Positions 10,761-22,057 of a DNA stretch of 64,000 nt are shown here, piece by piece; within the stretch, counting starts at the first letter, position 1, and each line of letters begins with the position of its first letter. The DNA lies in contig JAOCPU010000029.1 in the NCBI GenBank assembly GCA_035772785.1, positions 1-64,000 of the forward strand, given 5' to 3'. The notes under the pieces are model-generated. The model saw only the letters and a list, made by a program, of their open reading frames with translations, was not told the DNA's origin and did no database searches. The position numbers and the translations under genes were made by a program. Source of the DNA: Phlebiopsis flavidoalba (lineage: Eukaryota > Basidiomycota > Agaricomycetes > Polyporales > Phanerochaetaceae).

Positions 10761-11873
10761 TTGAGCAAACCACTTATCTAGCTGCTCGTCGATGACCTTA
10801 CGTCTTCGCTGGCGAAGACCCCGTACATCTCACGGCGATCGGATTTACGTCGTCCTTGGTGCGCACGCGTTGCATTTGACGTCCAATTTTCCTTAGCCGT
10901 CCGTCGAACCCGAAGGCCCTTGAACGTGCTTACGCAGCCATAGCCCATGCGCGAGGGCGTAGCTCGGCGGGGAGGTCTCCCACGTCTAGCACTTTCTCCA
11001 AGTCAGCGGAGGGAACTTCCTCCGTCACGGGGTACTTCCGCCGTCTTGGTGGGCCCCATTGTTCTTCGTCATTGCGATTAGCTTCGCCCTTCTAGCTCCT
11101 TTCTCCTCGCTCCTGCCACCACAAACCCTCCAGAGTCCCATGCTCCTTTGGTGAGCGGTCCGCTGTGTCATCCTCCTCGAGGACACGGCGAAAGCTCGAC
11201 GCCGCGTCTCCTCACTAGTCGGGCTCGAACAGCTTAGCCGAAGCTTCCTGGTTGACGGAGTACAAGGAGCCGCGTGCGCTCCGCTGCTTGGGCATGGCAG
11301 CTGAAGTTCCTGTTCATGCTGCGCCGCTGTGTCTAGGACTTCCCCTGGATCGATCCTGGGTGGATTTCCTTTCCCTAGCACTCGGCCGCGCCCCGATCGC
11401 CAAGTATCGACGGCGTGTCACTGTGGGATTCGACACGGGAACATTTAGGGGAAGTCAGCCGGAAATAATCGCTTGTTGGGCAACCACGAGCTAGACGCGG
11501 GCTCTGGCAGGGGATTTGCCTTATTCACAGTAAACATGGTCCATCAATAGCGACCACTCATGGCGCTACCAACACGCTATAGCAATCCCCCATCACCAAC
11601 CGTACCCCGTGTGTTGCAACGAAATGAGGGCGCAGATGAGCTCGTACCTGGGGACGCCCGAGGGGAGTAGGAGGCTTGCGTCCGGCATCTTCGCAGCGAC
11701 TTTTTTCTTGCCCCTATGCGCTGACGCGTTGCGCTCGTCTAGCGCCACTTCGCACTCGACGACACTTATCGACCGTGCGAACTGTGTGCGCTTCGAGTAC
11801 TTAAGTGTCTTCGGTAGTCCGGACTGATAGTTCCCGCTCACTTCAGTTGCTATAGCCTGCATAAGGCGTGCAT
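10761..11873 (-). other. Internal Gypsy sequence upstream of RT
   Basis: Expected to hold the N-terminal pol and protease region. Frames are heavily broken. FAQD/EPS-type residues just before the RT core are partly readable around 10750-10800, but I could not find a convincing protease motif. The nested element begins at the far end. Confidence 0.4.
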
Positions 11874-14332
11874 GTAGAAGTTTTTACAAAAGACCCTGAC
11901 ATCTGTAACTCGCTGTATTGTAAAACAGATGGGCCATCCTAGGAGCATTTTAAAAATGGGGTCCCATTTTTCAGTGTGTTGCGTAATGTAGCCCCATCAA
12001 AACAAAACATATTTCAGTTAAGCACTTTAGCCATATGTTTTGATGGGAAGGAGCTATGTGGCAAAATAGAGTTTTTCTAACACAAGCAACCCATGGAATT
12101 TGCGGAAAAAAGCGCTCAAAAAGCGCCAGGAACCGGTTCCCATCAAAAGCTTTGTGGCACTGATGGTGCCTGCTTCCAGATAAGATTCTGCTTCCATCAA
12201 ATTAGATTAGATATTGATGGGCTAGCTCCTGGCATTATATTCCGCTTTTCCTGCCCATTTCTGCTGCTATTCCTGCCCTCTCCCTTTCGTTCCCCTCCAT
12301 TCTTTCGTGTAGGTTACATAGATATACATCTGTAGAGCTCAGACCTCAATTTTTGAGAGGTTCCATGATGTGCAGGGCCCACAGGAATATAAATACTATT
12401 ATAATTAATAAAAAAGCGGTCAAATGGCACATTGGGGGGTATACCCTGGGGGAATGGGGGCCTATAAATGGGCGGTATGCTTGCCATTGTATAGGTATAC
12501 ATTGGGGTAATACAGAAATGAAGTTTGGAAGCTATCCAAGCACATGGGAACAATAGGGATATATATTATTCTGGGGAAAAGCGGAAAAAATAATATTTGG
12601 GCAGGTTCCCTTGGGGGTATTATTGGTCTGGGGGTCGTTGTAACTATCTAGGATATTATATAGCATTGGATAGTGTACATACAACACTGGAACACCAGGG
12701 GATCAATACAGCACATGCTACACCCTGATATATACCCCAAAATGGGGGGTACCTAGCATAAAAGCGAAAATGCGCATTTACCCCTGGGCTCTACAGCGGT
12801 GGAATACCTTCTGGATGTTGTCTATATACTCTCTGCATGTAGGGGCATGTGTAGAATTAGTTTCCGAGGCTTTAGAACAACTTCCCCAGGTGCTGCAGCC
12901 CTTAAACCCAAAAAAAAAAGCGTCATTTAGGGTTTAAAAAAAAAGCGAAAACATGTGCACCTATTCACACACAGGGCAGTATAATTCAATTCCAGCTGTA
13001 GAACACATCCTACATACCTCCCACACATGCTACAATTTAGTTTACATCAATCCCCCAAGTGGGTGGAAAGATGTGCTAGTGTTACAAGAGAATGCATGGG
13101 GTTAACATGAATCTCTGTATAATTACACAACTTCCTGTCTGTTTCTATGCTCTGACAGGCTGTACATGTCCCCTCCTTTCGCAAATTTGGATATAAAGGG
13201 TTTTCAGGGGTGTAGAATACGATGGAGATATCATCTAAGCTTCATTTGTACTGGAATACCATGATTTGAGCTTAACCCTAAAATCCGAAAATAAGCGCCA
13301 GGATAATCGACCAAGATCTGGAGAATCGCACTAGCTACAGCCATCCCATTGTTTCCACAATTTATGAGCATGTACTAGGTACCTATAGGGTACTTTCTAT
13401 CCGCTCAGAATAGCAGAATATTGATCTGGAGGGTATAGGGGGAGTAGCCATCAATTCCGCAAAAATATGTTCTCAAACATTCATATCATGTTAAAACCTT
13501 TGATCTACATAATGAGAATACTTCTAAATAGTGTATCTACATGGGGGAAATGCTCAGAACAATCCCCAATCAATAGGAAGCAATGCCCAGACCCCCAGAT
13601 TTCGAAAAATACCAGGAAATTCGAAACAATTCCCAGGATAATGGGAATGTCTCAGATGATGTTCCTATGTTATGGGCATACTCAGAGAACATATAGGAGC
13701 TTAAACGAGAAGCAGCAAGGCCAGGGGAATGCAGGGGAACCCAGGGTACCCTATTGAAAATCGCGAAAAAAGCGAAATAAAATCAAATTATATTGGTAGC
13801 ACCCCTGACAGGCTAAATATGGGAATTCTGTTCGGTGAGCATGTTCTAAACATACATAGGTACTCAAACTACAATACAGCGCCCTAAATAAGCAAGGGGG
13901 AAGCTGGGGAGCAACCCCAAATGCAGCCCAAAAGCGGAATTGATGGGAAGCGGATTGCCATCAATTCCCAGCCTAATTGGGCAAAGGGGCGCATTGTGGG
14001 TCCACCTACAGGGTCCAGCCGCCTTCTCGCGCCTTTTGGGCGCTTATTTTGCGCGCAAAAGGTCGTGTTAAGAAAAATTGATGGCATCCTAGCTCATTCA
14101 TTTCTCCACCAAATTTTGTCATGCTGATATGTTTAGGAAGCCAGAAAGCAGGGCTTCAAAAAAGAAAATTACCATTTTTTGGAAGTTGTCAGCCTTTTTG
14201 TAAAACACCCCCCATTTTAAAAAGGATGTCAGCCCGAGCCTGGGACCCCCTTTTTAAAAGGCTCCTAGGATGGCCCATCTATTTTACAATACAGCCAGTT
14301 ACAGATCTGTGGGTGTTTTGTAAAAGGACTAC
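11874..14332. mobile_element. Nested DNA element with long imperfect terminal inverted repeats
   Basis: A 2459-bp block, more AT-rich than its surroundings, inside the Gypsy element. The left end (11874 onward: GTAGAAGTTTTTACAAAAG) matches the complement of the right end (GTAGTCCTTTTACAAAACAC) for about 90 bp. The match includes the almost identical inner blocks ATCTGTAACT, GCTGTATTGTAAAA and GATGGGCCATCCTAGGAGC. The right arm has an additional internal inverted copy of the TTTTAAAA/GGGGT block. I find no clear target duplication. The body has no ORF above 100 codons, so it is non-autonomous. A short motif AAAAAGCG recurs at many places inside it (for example 12103, 12413, 12575, 12910, 12940, 13755). 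Superfamily unassigned. Confidence 0.8.
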
Positions 14333-16569
14333 CTTCGCTTGCCACACATGGTACAAGGACACTCCTTGTCCCATGTGATTGGCACTCTTCCGCCAAGCTC
14401 TTGCAGGGAGATGGGGCTGCGGTGACGGACGGAAACTCTTGACGTCGTCGCGCTCTTCGCATATGCCCTATGGGTACCTCATCCTTTGGGGGGAGGCCGC
14501 TGGTCCGTTTCGTGAGGCACCCAACCGCGTAGGCTTCCGCGATGCGTCGGATCGTGTAGACACCGCCCGCCGGTTTCGTGAGCGAGTAGTTTCGTCAGAG
14601 TGGTCGCGTTTTCTCCGTTAAACGTAGCGTCTCGGAGGAGCCGTCCTCGATGGCCTGCTCGCGGTGGGCACTCTGCTGGGCACGGTCGCACGCGTGGATT
14701 ATCGCCCTCCGTCTTACGTACCGCCGACCGCCCGTCCCAGCCGACTTCGCGAAAGCATCTGGGCCAAGTGTCGCGGGTGATTGATGGTGCGGGACGACGT
14801 CAGAGCAGGCGTCGAGAAGCTGCTCCTCCAGGGGATCGCTGGCACGGCGCATTTGCAGCTCCATTACGTTGTCGATGTACTTTCCAGCACGAGGATGTCT
14901 TCCTCCCCCCAAAGTACTGATCACATAAACACGAGGGTTCGTTGCGACATGACCTCGCCGCACTCGTGCTTTTGATGGCTGTTAAACGTTTCCTCGTTGC
15001 ATCCGACGGTGACGTGACAGGAGGCCATGCTGCGCCTGTATACATAAGACGGCGATGTCAACGAACGGCGAGAGGGCTATTCTCACTCCCAGTGCCCCTG
15101 CCTGACGAGAAAAAGTTGTAAGTGAGTTTTTTCTGAGGCTCGTTCTTGCTGCCAAACGTTTCGTCGCCAGGTAGTCCTCGCTGTACCACCGCCAAGAAGT
15201 TTCAGGTTAGTTGTCGGGCCAGCATACCAGGCTTTACGATTCGTGGAAAATCCGATATCCTGCGTTACAATAGCCGCCCAAGTCCGAAACCCTTCCTTTC
15301 ATACCGCAGCCAAATGTGCTCTACTCCAAGCGTGCCGAGGGCACGCTTATCCGCCGTTGGCGGTCGGACCTGCCTGCACGTTTGCGAAACAACGTCAAGG
15401 CTCCCGGACTTCGCACTACCGTCCCCTTCATGTACGTCGTTGCGGGGTCGGATTTTCGGTCTTCATCGCGCTGCGATGGACGACAGCGACGGTGGGCCAA
15501 ACTTGAAGTTCGCATCCCAGCCAGCGGCGTAACCTCCGTTTCCGCCCGGAGGCCAGACGGCACGGGAGGACCCCAGGTCGTCGGGAAGAAGGGCGGATTA
15601 CGGACATCCGCCTGCCAGGGGCTCCCAGGCCACGTTGGGGCCGCCATAGAGCCTCACGCGCCGGGCCATACCGCCCTCTTCCTGAGACTCCTCCTGCCGC
15701 CGGGACCTGACAAGTTCCGCCTCCTGGTCCTCCACCCGGACTTTCCCCACTCACCTCGACCCTCGGCTCAGTGGTCCACCGCTGTCCCTCCAGATCCTCC
15801 GCCGCCAAATCCATCCGCCGCCAGCCAAAAATCCTCCCGCTCCCATACTCCCGGTGGTGAAGTCACAGCATTGCCTTCTTTCCTCCCCATCCTCTGCCTC
15901 CTTTACGTCCCCGTTTCCGCCAGGGACCTAGTCCCGCGATCACAAATCTTAAATCGGGGTCGGTTCCGACACTTGAGGGACGTTCTGCCCAGGCGCCGTG
16001 CCGTGCCCGCGGCCATGTCAGGCGGAGAATGTCGAGGGTCTGTCGGCGGCTTGTTCGCCGGCAACCAGTGTGGAACTCCATCGTGGGCTTTTCTTTTTTT
16101 TGTTTTTCTTTCGCGAGACCAGGGCGGAGCGGCTCGGACGCGGTTGCCTAAATCCTATGTTAGCTTCGCGGGCGCAGCTAGAGGGCGCAACGCGGAGAGT
16201 ATCTTGCATGGCGGCGGCAAGCCGCATTGGCTGGCGAATGTCGGTTGGAGGTTCTCACCGAGGGTCGCGGGCTGGATGGGACGGATTCTCCCCCAAACCC
16301 GTGCCTCGGCGCGGCGACGCCCGTCATGGAAGAGGTTCGACGAGGCGGACGAAGCACAGCCCCGTGAGGACATCGACAGGCGGTTTGCGGCGCGCTCTAG
16401 AGAGTGGCTAGCGCGGGGGCAAAATTGGGAGATGTGGATCCCCCCCAAGTGGTCGACCAGGGCGGCGACTTCGTCTTACGGAAGCTTGCGTAGGAGCGGC
16501 GCTGAAGCTGGCGTTCCTTCCGAGGTGGCGAGCTCGAAGCCGGGATTCGAGTGGCTCCGGATTAACGTA
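14333..16569 (-). other. Gypsy internal region, coding frames not resolved
   Basis: GC-rich sequence between the nested element and the gag-like region. It carries many overlapping ORFs on both strands, the longest a 425-codon plus-strand frame (15316-16593), antisense to the element and with low-complexity arginine/proline/serine composition. On the minus strand a Pro/Gly-rich stretch (about 15430-15810) could be part of gag. No zinc knuckle or protease motif was found. Confidence 0.35.
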
Positions 16570-17614
16570 CATTGCAGACATGTACGAAACTAGGCCTCGA
16601 GGTGGGCGACCGGCGTATCAATTTATAGGGGAGTTGACCGAGGGGAGGATTCTCTTCCGCAGGTCGAGGGCTGGAAGTCGCGCGAGAGGGTCGGACTGAT
16701 AGGCAGGAAGAGCTCACTGGTCTCATCATGAATTCCGCCAAGTCTTCGATGGGCTCGTCGAGGATCGACTGGTGTGCGGGTACGTAGGCCACGTACTCGT
16801 GGAGCCTGGTGTCGGAGCGACGCGTTGGACTCGAAGCGGTCGTATACGTCGGACGCGGTGCTTGCCAGGGGAGTGCACGCTCTCTCCTCTCGACTCCCTG
16901 TACGTAGCGTAGTACGAATCGATTGCCGCGGTCGATGCGCTCGGCGCAGCAAATGCCAATCCCCCGCGATCTCTTCGGGAGGACGCCCCGCCCCTGGACA
17001 ATCCGGCTACGAGGTCGTTTTAGTAGGGGTCGATGATGTAGCACCGTTTGCTGTCGCGCTCGGCCTTGGTACTTCCTGGGCCAGCTCGGGGGTAAAAGTA
17101 AAGACTGTAGGATCCCGCACCACCCCTTCGACTGTAAGTTCTTGTCGCATAAAAGGCTTGCTTAACCTGGAACTTGCGGGCGCGGATGTGTCGCAGTGTC
17201 AACTCCGCGGTCGATTGATTTCGGTTCGACGGATGTCGTCCTATCTTTATCGACGGAGACGGGATACCTGTTGAGACAGAGATAGTTCGGGGTAGACGAG
17301 TCGAAACCCGCAAATACGCCAAGTAAAGTTCTTCGGCTTTGGAACTTTGGCGTAGGCGGAGGGGGCTGGTCCGGCGCTCGTCGTCGGATAGCTGGTCTTC
17401 TTCCGGATCTTCTTCATGGCTGCCATTGCCTTTGGGGGCCGCTTTTTTCTCGGCGCCGGCATCTGGTCTCCGGAAGGTGAGGTAGGGCCGGGGTTGGTTT
17501 GCCCGAGCCCGGTTTGAGTAGTAGTCGAGGCGATTGTCGCTTTGCCAGTTCGTTGGCAAGTAGAGTGACCGGTCGGGGACGACAGAGTTCCACGCCCTTT
17601 TCTGTGTCCACCTC
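16570..17614 (-). pseudogene. Gag-position region of the Gypsy element
   Basis: The first coding region after the 5' LTR on the minus strand. An acidic, polar stretch (NGSHEEDPEEDQLSDDERR) is followed by an Arg-rich part. After a frameshift near 17020 come IDSYYATYRESRGE, VYDRFESNASLRHQ, EYVAYVPAHQSILDEPIEDL and AEFMM. Position and composition suit Gag, but no CCHC knuckle or major homology region is visible, so the call rests on location. At least three shifts break the frame. Confidence 0.4.
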
Positions 17615-18150
17615 TGTGACGGCTCGAGGCTGCGCGTCACGGGTCGGTCAAGATCGTCGTCGCTAGGTTCCAACGTGGTCCGAGAGTGGGGTAACAGGGG
17701 TGGCGCTCCCGGGCGCATGAGTATGTAAAGAATCTGAGACGATCGCACGGGCGTGCCGTGGGTTCGAGGAATAGGCTCCGGGGACGAGAATAGGAGTTTT
17801 TAGAGTTACGAGTTCGTCGTCGAGAAGCAGACGGTTCGCAGGGGCCGTGCTCCGGTCGCGTATAGTTTATGTGCGAATTTGGTGTAGGAGTGTCCTCTGA
17901 GGTCTCGCTATTCACAGCTAGTCGTAGGCCGGTGCCGGAGGTCGGTGGGGGGTTGCGTCATGACAGTGAACGTGGCAACTCAAAGATGATAACGATTCTG
18001 CCCGACGAGCCCGCGGCTGCGTAAGGCTCGCGCGGCTGCTATGTCGGGCGCTACAAGAGTTACGGCGAAAATACAACAAAAATTAAATACACTTCGACAC
18101 CTCGACGGGTGGACAGACAGGGACTCCGTAGTACACGGTACCCGTCCACA
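17615..18150 (-). repeat. 5' LTR of the Gypsy element
   Basis: 536 bp, TGTGACGG to GTCCACA on the plus strand, matching 6797-7258 throughout. Shared segments include GGCTCGAGGCTGCGCGTCAC and AAAGATGATAACGATTCTGC. On the minus strand it should contain the promoter and transcription start of the element. The sequence just inside it reads TGGACACAGAAAAG on the minus strand; I cannot match that to a specific tRNA primer-binding site. Confidence 0.88.
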
Positions 18151-18355
18151 GCAGTGAACCTGAGATGAGTACTTTTATACGAGACCAGTTCGTGCGCTCA
18201 GAGCTTTCCAAGCTCTCAAGTCCACACCGCACAGGATGACAACAAACCCAGTCCCCTTTGAGAATAACATCTACTCGCCTCTCACTGTTTGAATATAACA
18301 CAATTCGAATAACTGACTAAATCAAGACACACAAGAAACTCGGTTTATTGCCGAG

Positions 18356-18640
18356 TCACCGCGGCGATATGAAGCAACCACTCTCGCGCACAACTCGCTT
18401 AATGACATTATAAGTGTTTCCAAGCTTCAAGGCCCCAGCGATCCTCATCAAGCAAGCGGAAAAGGTATCCATCGCGCGCTTACAGCTTGGAACTTTTACA
18501 AGGCCTGATGCATCACGAGGACGACGGAGACCATCGGAAGCCAGTTTAAACAAATTGGAAGCGGCTGCGATTCTGGGATCAAGTAAATACACTAGCGATG
18601 TTGTAAATACAAGAACATTCTTTACTCCTACTGGTACCAC
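18356..18640 (-). CDS. Short unidentified ORF (94 codons)
   Basis: An intact minus-strand frame, VKNVLVFTTSLVYLLDPRI at the N terminus and CKRAMDTFSACLMRIAGALK towards the end. The composition is protein-like, but no family is recognised and no introns or promoter are evident. It may be an exon fragment of a gene lying next to the retrotransposon insertion, or a chance frame. Confidence 0.25.
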   Translation of the reverse strand: MVPVGVKNVLVFTTSLVYLLDPRIAAASNLFKLASDGLRRPRDASGLVKVPSCKRAMDTFSACLMRIAGALKLGNTYNVIKRVVRESGCFISPR

Positions 18641-18895
18641 AAGCCGGATGTATTTGGGATGTGTGACACGTGCTTAGAGTTCTCCGACGGGGTCTAGCAG
18701 GCTGGGGCGGCGATTATCGCCTGAGATGATCGAAGGTTCGCGCTGACTTCTACCCCCTTGGAGAACCTAGCATTTTTGTGGCCAACTACTCAGGGAGCGG
18801 AGAGCGGGGGAAGCCTCTCAACTTGGCGTGATTATACTTGCGATCGCTCCTATTAAGTGCTCCGAGAGCTCGCCCGGCGTCACGGCTAGTGTTAG

Positions 18896-18903
18896 TATAA
18901 AAA
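18896..18903 (+). promoter_or_regulatory. TATA box of the kinase-like gene
   Basis: TATAAAAA about 110 bp before the proposed ATG at 19005. A CA-rich leader with a (CA)n run lies between them. Confidence 0.5.
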
Positions 18904-19004
18904 GCGAACACAGCCAGTGCCAGCAGTGCTACGATTCAAACCCGATTGATTCTCGCCTCCCACACACACACACTTTACCTGGGCCTCCACGACGTCCACA
19001 AGAT

Positions 19005-20209
19005 ATGGCCAACTCTGTCAAACTATGTCCCTCTGAGCTCCTTATATCGTTTCGACTTGACGACCACTGCTTCCTGGAGACCAAAGAGCTCACACTTCCC
19101 TATAATCCCCAGTTTTCCCAATAACAAAGACCACAGATACCTTGAGCACCAACACGACGCAAAGCTGGGAATTTATCATCAATAATCCCGATCATCTCTT
19201 AGGGAGCTCGCACAACAAATGCGTATATCGCGGTTCCCTTCGCCGAGGCCTCAACGGAGGTAGCCAGCTGTCTGCAAGCTTGTGGAAGTTGGAACCTCGC
19301 AATACGATAAGCTCGTGAAGGAAGCTGGATTTTACACTCGTCAGCTTCGCGCTTTGCAAGGAAAGGCAATCCCTTGGTTCTACGGATTCCTTCGGGTATG
19401 TGTCTCAAACGCATACCACAGCCGTTTGACAGTGGGCCTGCATAATCATCTTGGAATATTGCGGGGAGTCCATCACCCCCCGGAGCCGTCGAGAAATGGG
19501 ATAACGTTTCCAAAGTAAGTGACAAACGCTGAAGATATTCTTAGGTATTTGAATGCTGATATTTCATACAACAGACAACGAGTCATAGATATAATGACGA
19601 ACATCCACGACCTTGGTGTTGAACAGAGGGATTTCAATTGGAGGAACGTAGTATGTGAAGAGCCGCATCACGCAGACAGGATCCGCATCATCGATTTTGA
19701 CGCCCGCTGCCGCCCCCCACAAGTGCCGACGCGAACGGAATCTATCGTCGGAGCTGGGCTGGGACGCCTGCCGATATTGGACATGATGTGTTCAGAGCTC
19801 CTGAAAGTCGGAAGAGCCCTCGATAAAAAATTTTTTTTATTTTTTGATATATGGGTCCCGTGTATGTTCTTCCATTACTCTCTAGAAGGGCTAACGCTAA
19901 TCGGAGGTGCTGTCTCACAGCGAACATGGATTTTGGCCAAACGAATAGTATAAACCTGTCGATCCTTTGGTACCGACTGCAGATTTGATCGCTGCCCTGT
20001 TAGGTCTGTTTTAACGATCGTATTGGGTCGCGAAACTTTTGCAAAGACAAGGGAGACACTTCATCGGAACGCTTGATGCGAGGCTCAAGGAGTGGAGGGA
20101 CAAGTACCGATAGAAGCACTTTGCCTACATCGGCGATCCAGCAAATCCTCAGGATCCAAAACTGATCAAGTCTCTTAATAGAGCGCAGCTTGATGCTCAA
20201 ACGACATGA
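19005..20209 (+). pseudogene. Protein-kinase-like gene, probably degraded
   Basis: Resembles the small atypical kinases abundant in Agaricomycetes. Readable pieces in order: SWEFIINNPDHLL (about 19157), then YDKLVKEAGFYTRQLRALQG with KAIPWFYGFL, equivalent to the C-helix/hinge region. An intron lies at about 19515-19573 (GTAAGT...CAG). It is followed by IHDLGVEQRDFNWRNVV, the catalytic loop, and RIRIIDFDA, the metal-binding loop. The C terminus reads WRDKYR, then after a stop at about 20110 HFAYIGDPANPQDPKLIKSL, ending with TGA at 20207. The usual His of the HxD loop is Gln here (QRD), while Asp and Asn are kept. Several shifts and at least one stop interrupt the frame. It could be inactive, or broken by sequence error. 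Confidence 0.6.
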
Positions 20210-20880
20210 GGATCTGAAGTAGTTAGCCCATATTCTGTAGCAGTAGTAGCCTGGATGATACCTCCAGGCACAACCTGAGATTGGAGGGGTGACACACCAG
20301 TTGATCTGCACAATGTCTGCGCTTGTAACATATCAGGATTGCAAACAAGATAGTCCAAACTTCGTCTCAAGTATCATTGTGCGCGATAGATCAGGGCTCA
20401 CTCCGCTAGACTATGCTCAAACGCAAATTTCGACAAAAGACACGCCTACCCTGAATCAGTATCCGCGTCTCGCATCGCGCCAGTGATGCAACCACTAACC
20501 AGACAAGGGAGGTTTCGACGTGATAGCATTGTGATCATGTAGCGTATTGACTGTTAACTTCTTCAATACGACGAAGAAGGCAAAACATAAGATGGAGCAT
20601 GAGAGATTCGTAAACTCGTGTGATGAGAAGATTCCGACAACTGTGCTGGGTTGCATTTGTGGACCATTGGGTGTCAGTGGAATCGGGCACTCGGCTACAT
20701 TCAATGGCAGCCACAGTGATCATGATGCCCATGATGAGGCGAAGGAGGCAGGCGAGGGGTGGAAGGGGTGTGAGGTGAGTGAGGTGAGCTCGGCGGCTGG
20801 GAGCCGTGGAAGGTATCGTCTACGAGCGATGAGCAACAAAATCACAACACATCCGGACATCGCTCACCAATGAATAAGCT
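20210..20880. other. Intergenic region between convergent genes
   Basis: Holds a 108-codon plus-strand ORF (20547-20873) of unconvincing composition and a GA-rich tract near 20735-20800. Nothing recognised. Confidence 0.4.
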
Positions 20881-21514
20881 TCATGGACTTGTCCTCAGGC
20901 CGATGCATACGCCTTCGCCATAGCTGAGCAGCTCGAAGAGGTCCTGGTGCTCTTCGAGGCGCTTGCCGCAGATGCCCTGCCAGTTGGACACGCGCGCGGA
21001 AGTGTGCGGGCGAGGAAGTTGTGCTCGAAGATGTGGTTCGTCACATGCGCGAGCTTCGGGCGGACTCCGATTTGGTAAGGATGGAGAGCGTCGAGCTTGA
21101 TGCGCTGGGTGACTACAGTCTTGGTGGGGTTGTGAACGTAGTGGTAGCTGAACCAGACAGCAGGTGGGATGTCGGCTGACGTAAAATGGTAAGCAGGAGT
21201 GGTTGAAGTTAAGTCATGTCAGCTTACCGATGACAAGAAGACGCATAGCGGGTCTTCTCGCATTTGCCGACGCCTTGCAGCAGCAGATCATCCACGTGTG
21301 AAGCTGCTCTTCACCTGTCTCGCCGGTGTGCACTTCTCCCACCAAACGAGACGGGACGGAGCTTAGGGTCAACAAAGCCCTGCTGGAAAATGTAGTCCAA
21401 AACGTCCTCGAGGTCCTGGAGTTTTTGTTTCTTCGTGTCGAGATCGACCATCTGCGAAGTCGGTGCCTGGGCGGAACGGGACGCCTGGTGGTAGGTGAGC
21501 CAGAGTTCGGTCAT
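20881..21514 (-). CDS. Unknown two-exon protein with duplicated Tyr-His motif
   Basis: Minus-strand gene with a TATA box at 21603-21609, ATG at 21514 (MTELWLTYHQASRSA), an intron at about 21176-21227 (52 bp, GTAAGC...CAG) and a TGA at 20881. Exon 1 continues with VDLDTKKQKLQDLEDVLDYI and, after a one-base shift near 21320, TGEEQLHTWMICCCKAS. Exon 2 starts ADIPPAVWFSYHYVHNPTK, goes on to RIKLDALHPYQIGVRPKLAH, shifts once near 20995, and ends RVSNWQGICGKRLEEHQDLF...GLRTSP. Each half begins with a similar pattern, LW-x-x-YH followed about 17 residues later by an LD, suggesting internal duplication. Total length about 190 residues, with no signal peptide or membrane segment. I do not recognise the family. 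Confidence 0.6.
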
Positions 21515-22057
21515 GGCAGATGATACAAGAGGAGGGAGAGTGTTAGAGAGTACAGAGACTGTACAGCACAAGCTGGGGATCCTAGAGTCGTCTGCTGTGG
21601 TCTTTTATACGTTCCTACGCCGGGCGGCGCCCATCCCCGAGACCCTCGCTTGGCTCTCAGGACGGCGCAGCCTGCCCCAACGTGGGAATTTCTCTGCTAG
21701 CTGAAACACGTTCCCTGAGCTTCGCCACGTCAATGACATACGGCATTTTCTCGTCAAACAATTCCAGGTGTGTATTCCTCTCCGTGCTGTGTTGATTAAT
21801 GCCCAGCTGACCCATCAAGCCGGCCGAGCAAGCGCGCGAACCACAGAAGCTGCCTAAAAACGGGCCGTGCGACGAAGATGGCGCTGTGCTATGACGTCGG
21901 GGGGGCCTGCTGCTGCGAGAGCCCACTTGTGGGAGGACGAGGTGGTACTTAAAGCGAAGTGTCGTCTCGGTAACGTAACGTCTACAAAGCTACCACAACA
22001 CCCACTTACTTTTATCCCTTTACTCTTTTCACGATTCTTCACGACATAGCGATCGCA
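21515..22057. other. Divergent intergenic region
   Basis: Lies between the divergently transcribed genes at 20881-21514 and 22058-22753 and should hold both promoters. The minus-strand TATAAAA is at 21603-21609. The pyrimidine-rich stretch at 21990-22035 probably is the 5' leader of the plus-strand gene. Other ORFs here look like chance frames. Confidence 0.5.
21603..21609 (-). promoter_or_regulatory. TATA box of the minus-strand gene at 20881-21514
   Basis: TATAAAA on the minus strand, about 90 bp before the ATG at 21514. Confidence 0.55.

Larger units (their letters stand above)
6797..18150 (-). mobile_element. Ty3/Gypsy LTR retrotransposon with chromodomain, nested insertion inside
   Basis: An element of about 11.35 kb read on the minus strand. 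It is bounded by two related LTRs (6797-7258 and 17615-18150). Flanking GCAGT is present at 6791-6795 and 18151-18155, a 5-bp duplication apart from one extra T on the left. Order on the minus strand is: 5' LTR, a gag-like region, pol (RT, RNase H remnant, integrase remnant, chromodomain), an extra ORF, a short G-rich tract, 3' LTR. RT-RNaseH-integrase order places it in Ty3/Gypsy, and the chromodomain tail in the chromovirus-like group. A second element of 2.46 kb interrupts it at 11874-14332, so the retroelement itself is about 8.9 kb. Internal deletions in RNase H and integrase make it non-autonomous. Confidence 0.88.

Noticed and set aside
15316..16593. 425-codon plus-strand ORF
   Set aside because: Antisense to the Gypsy element in GC-rich DNA, with Arg/Pro/Ser low-complexity composition and no motif. 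Most likely a chance frame.
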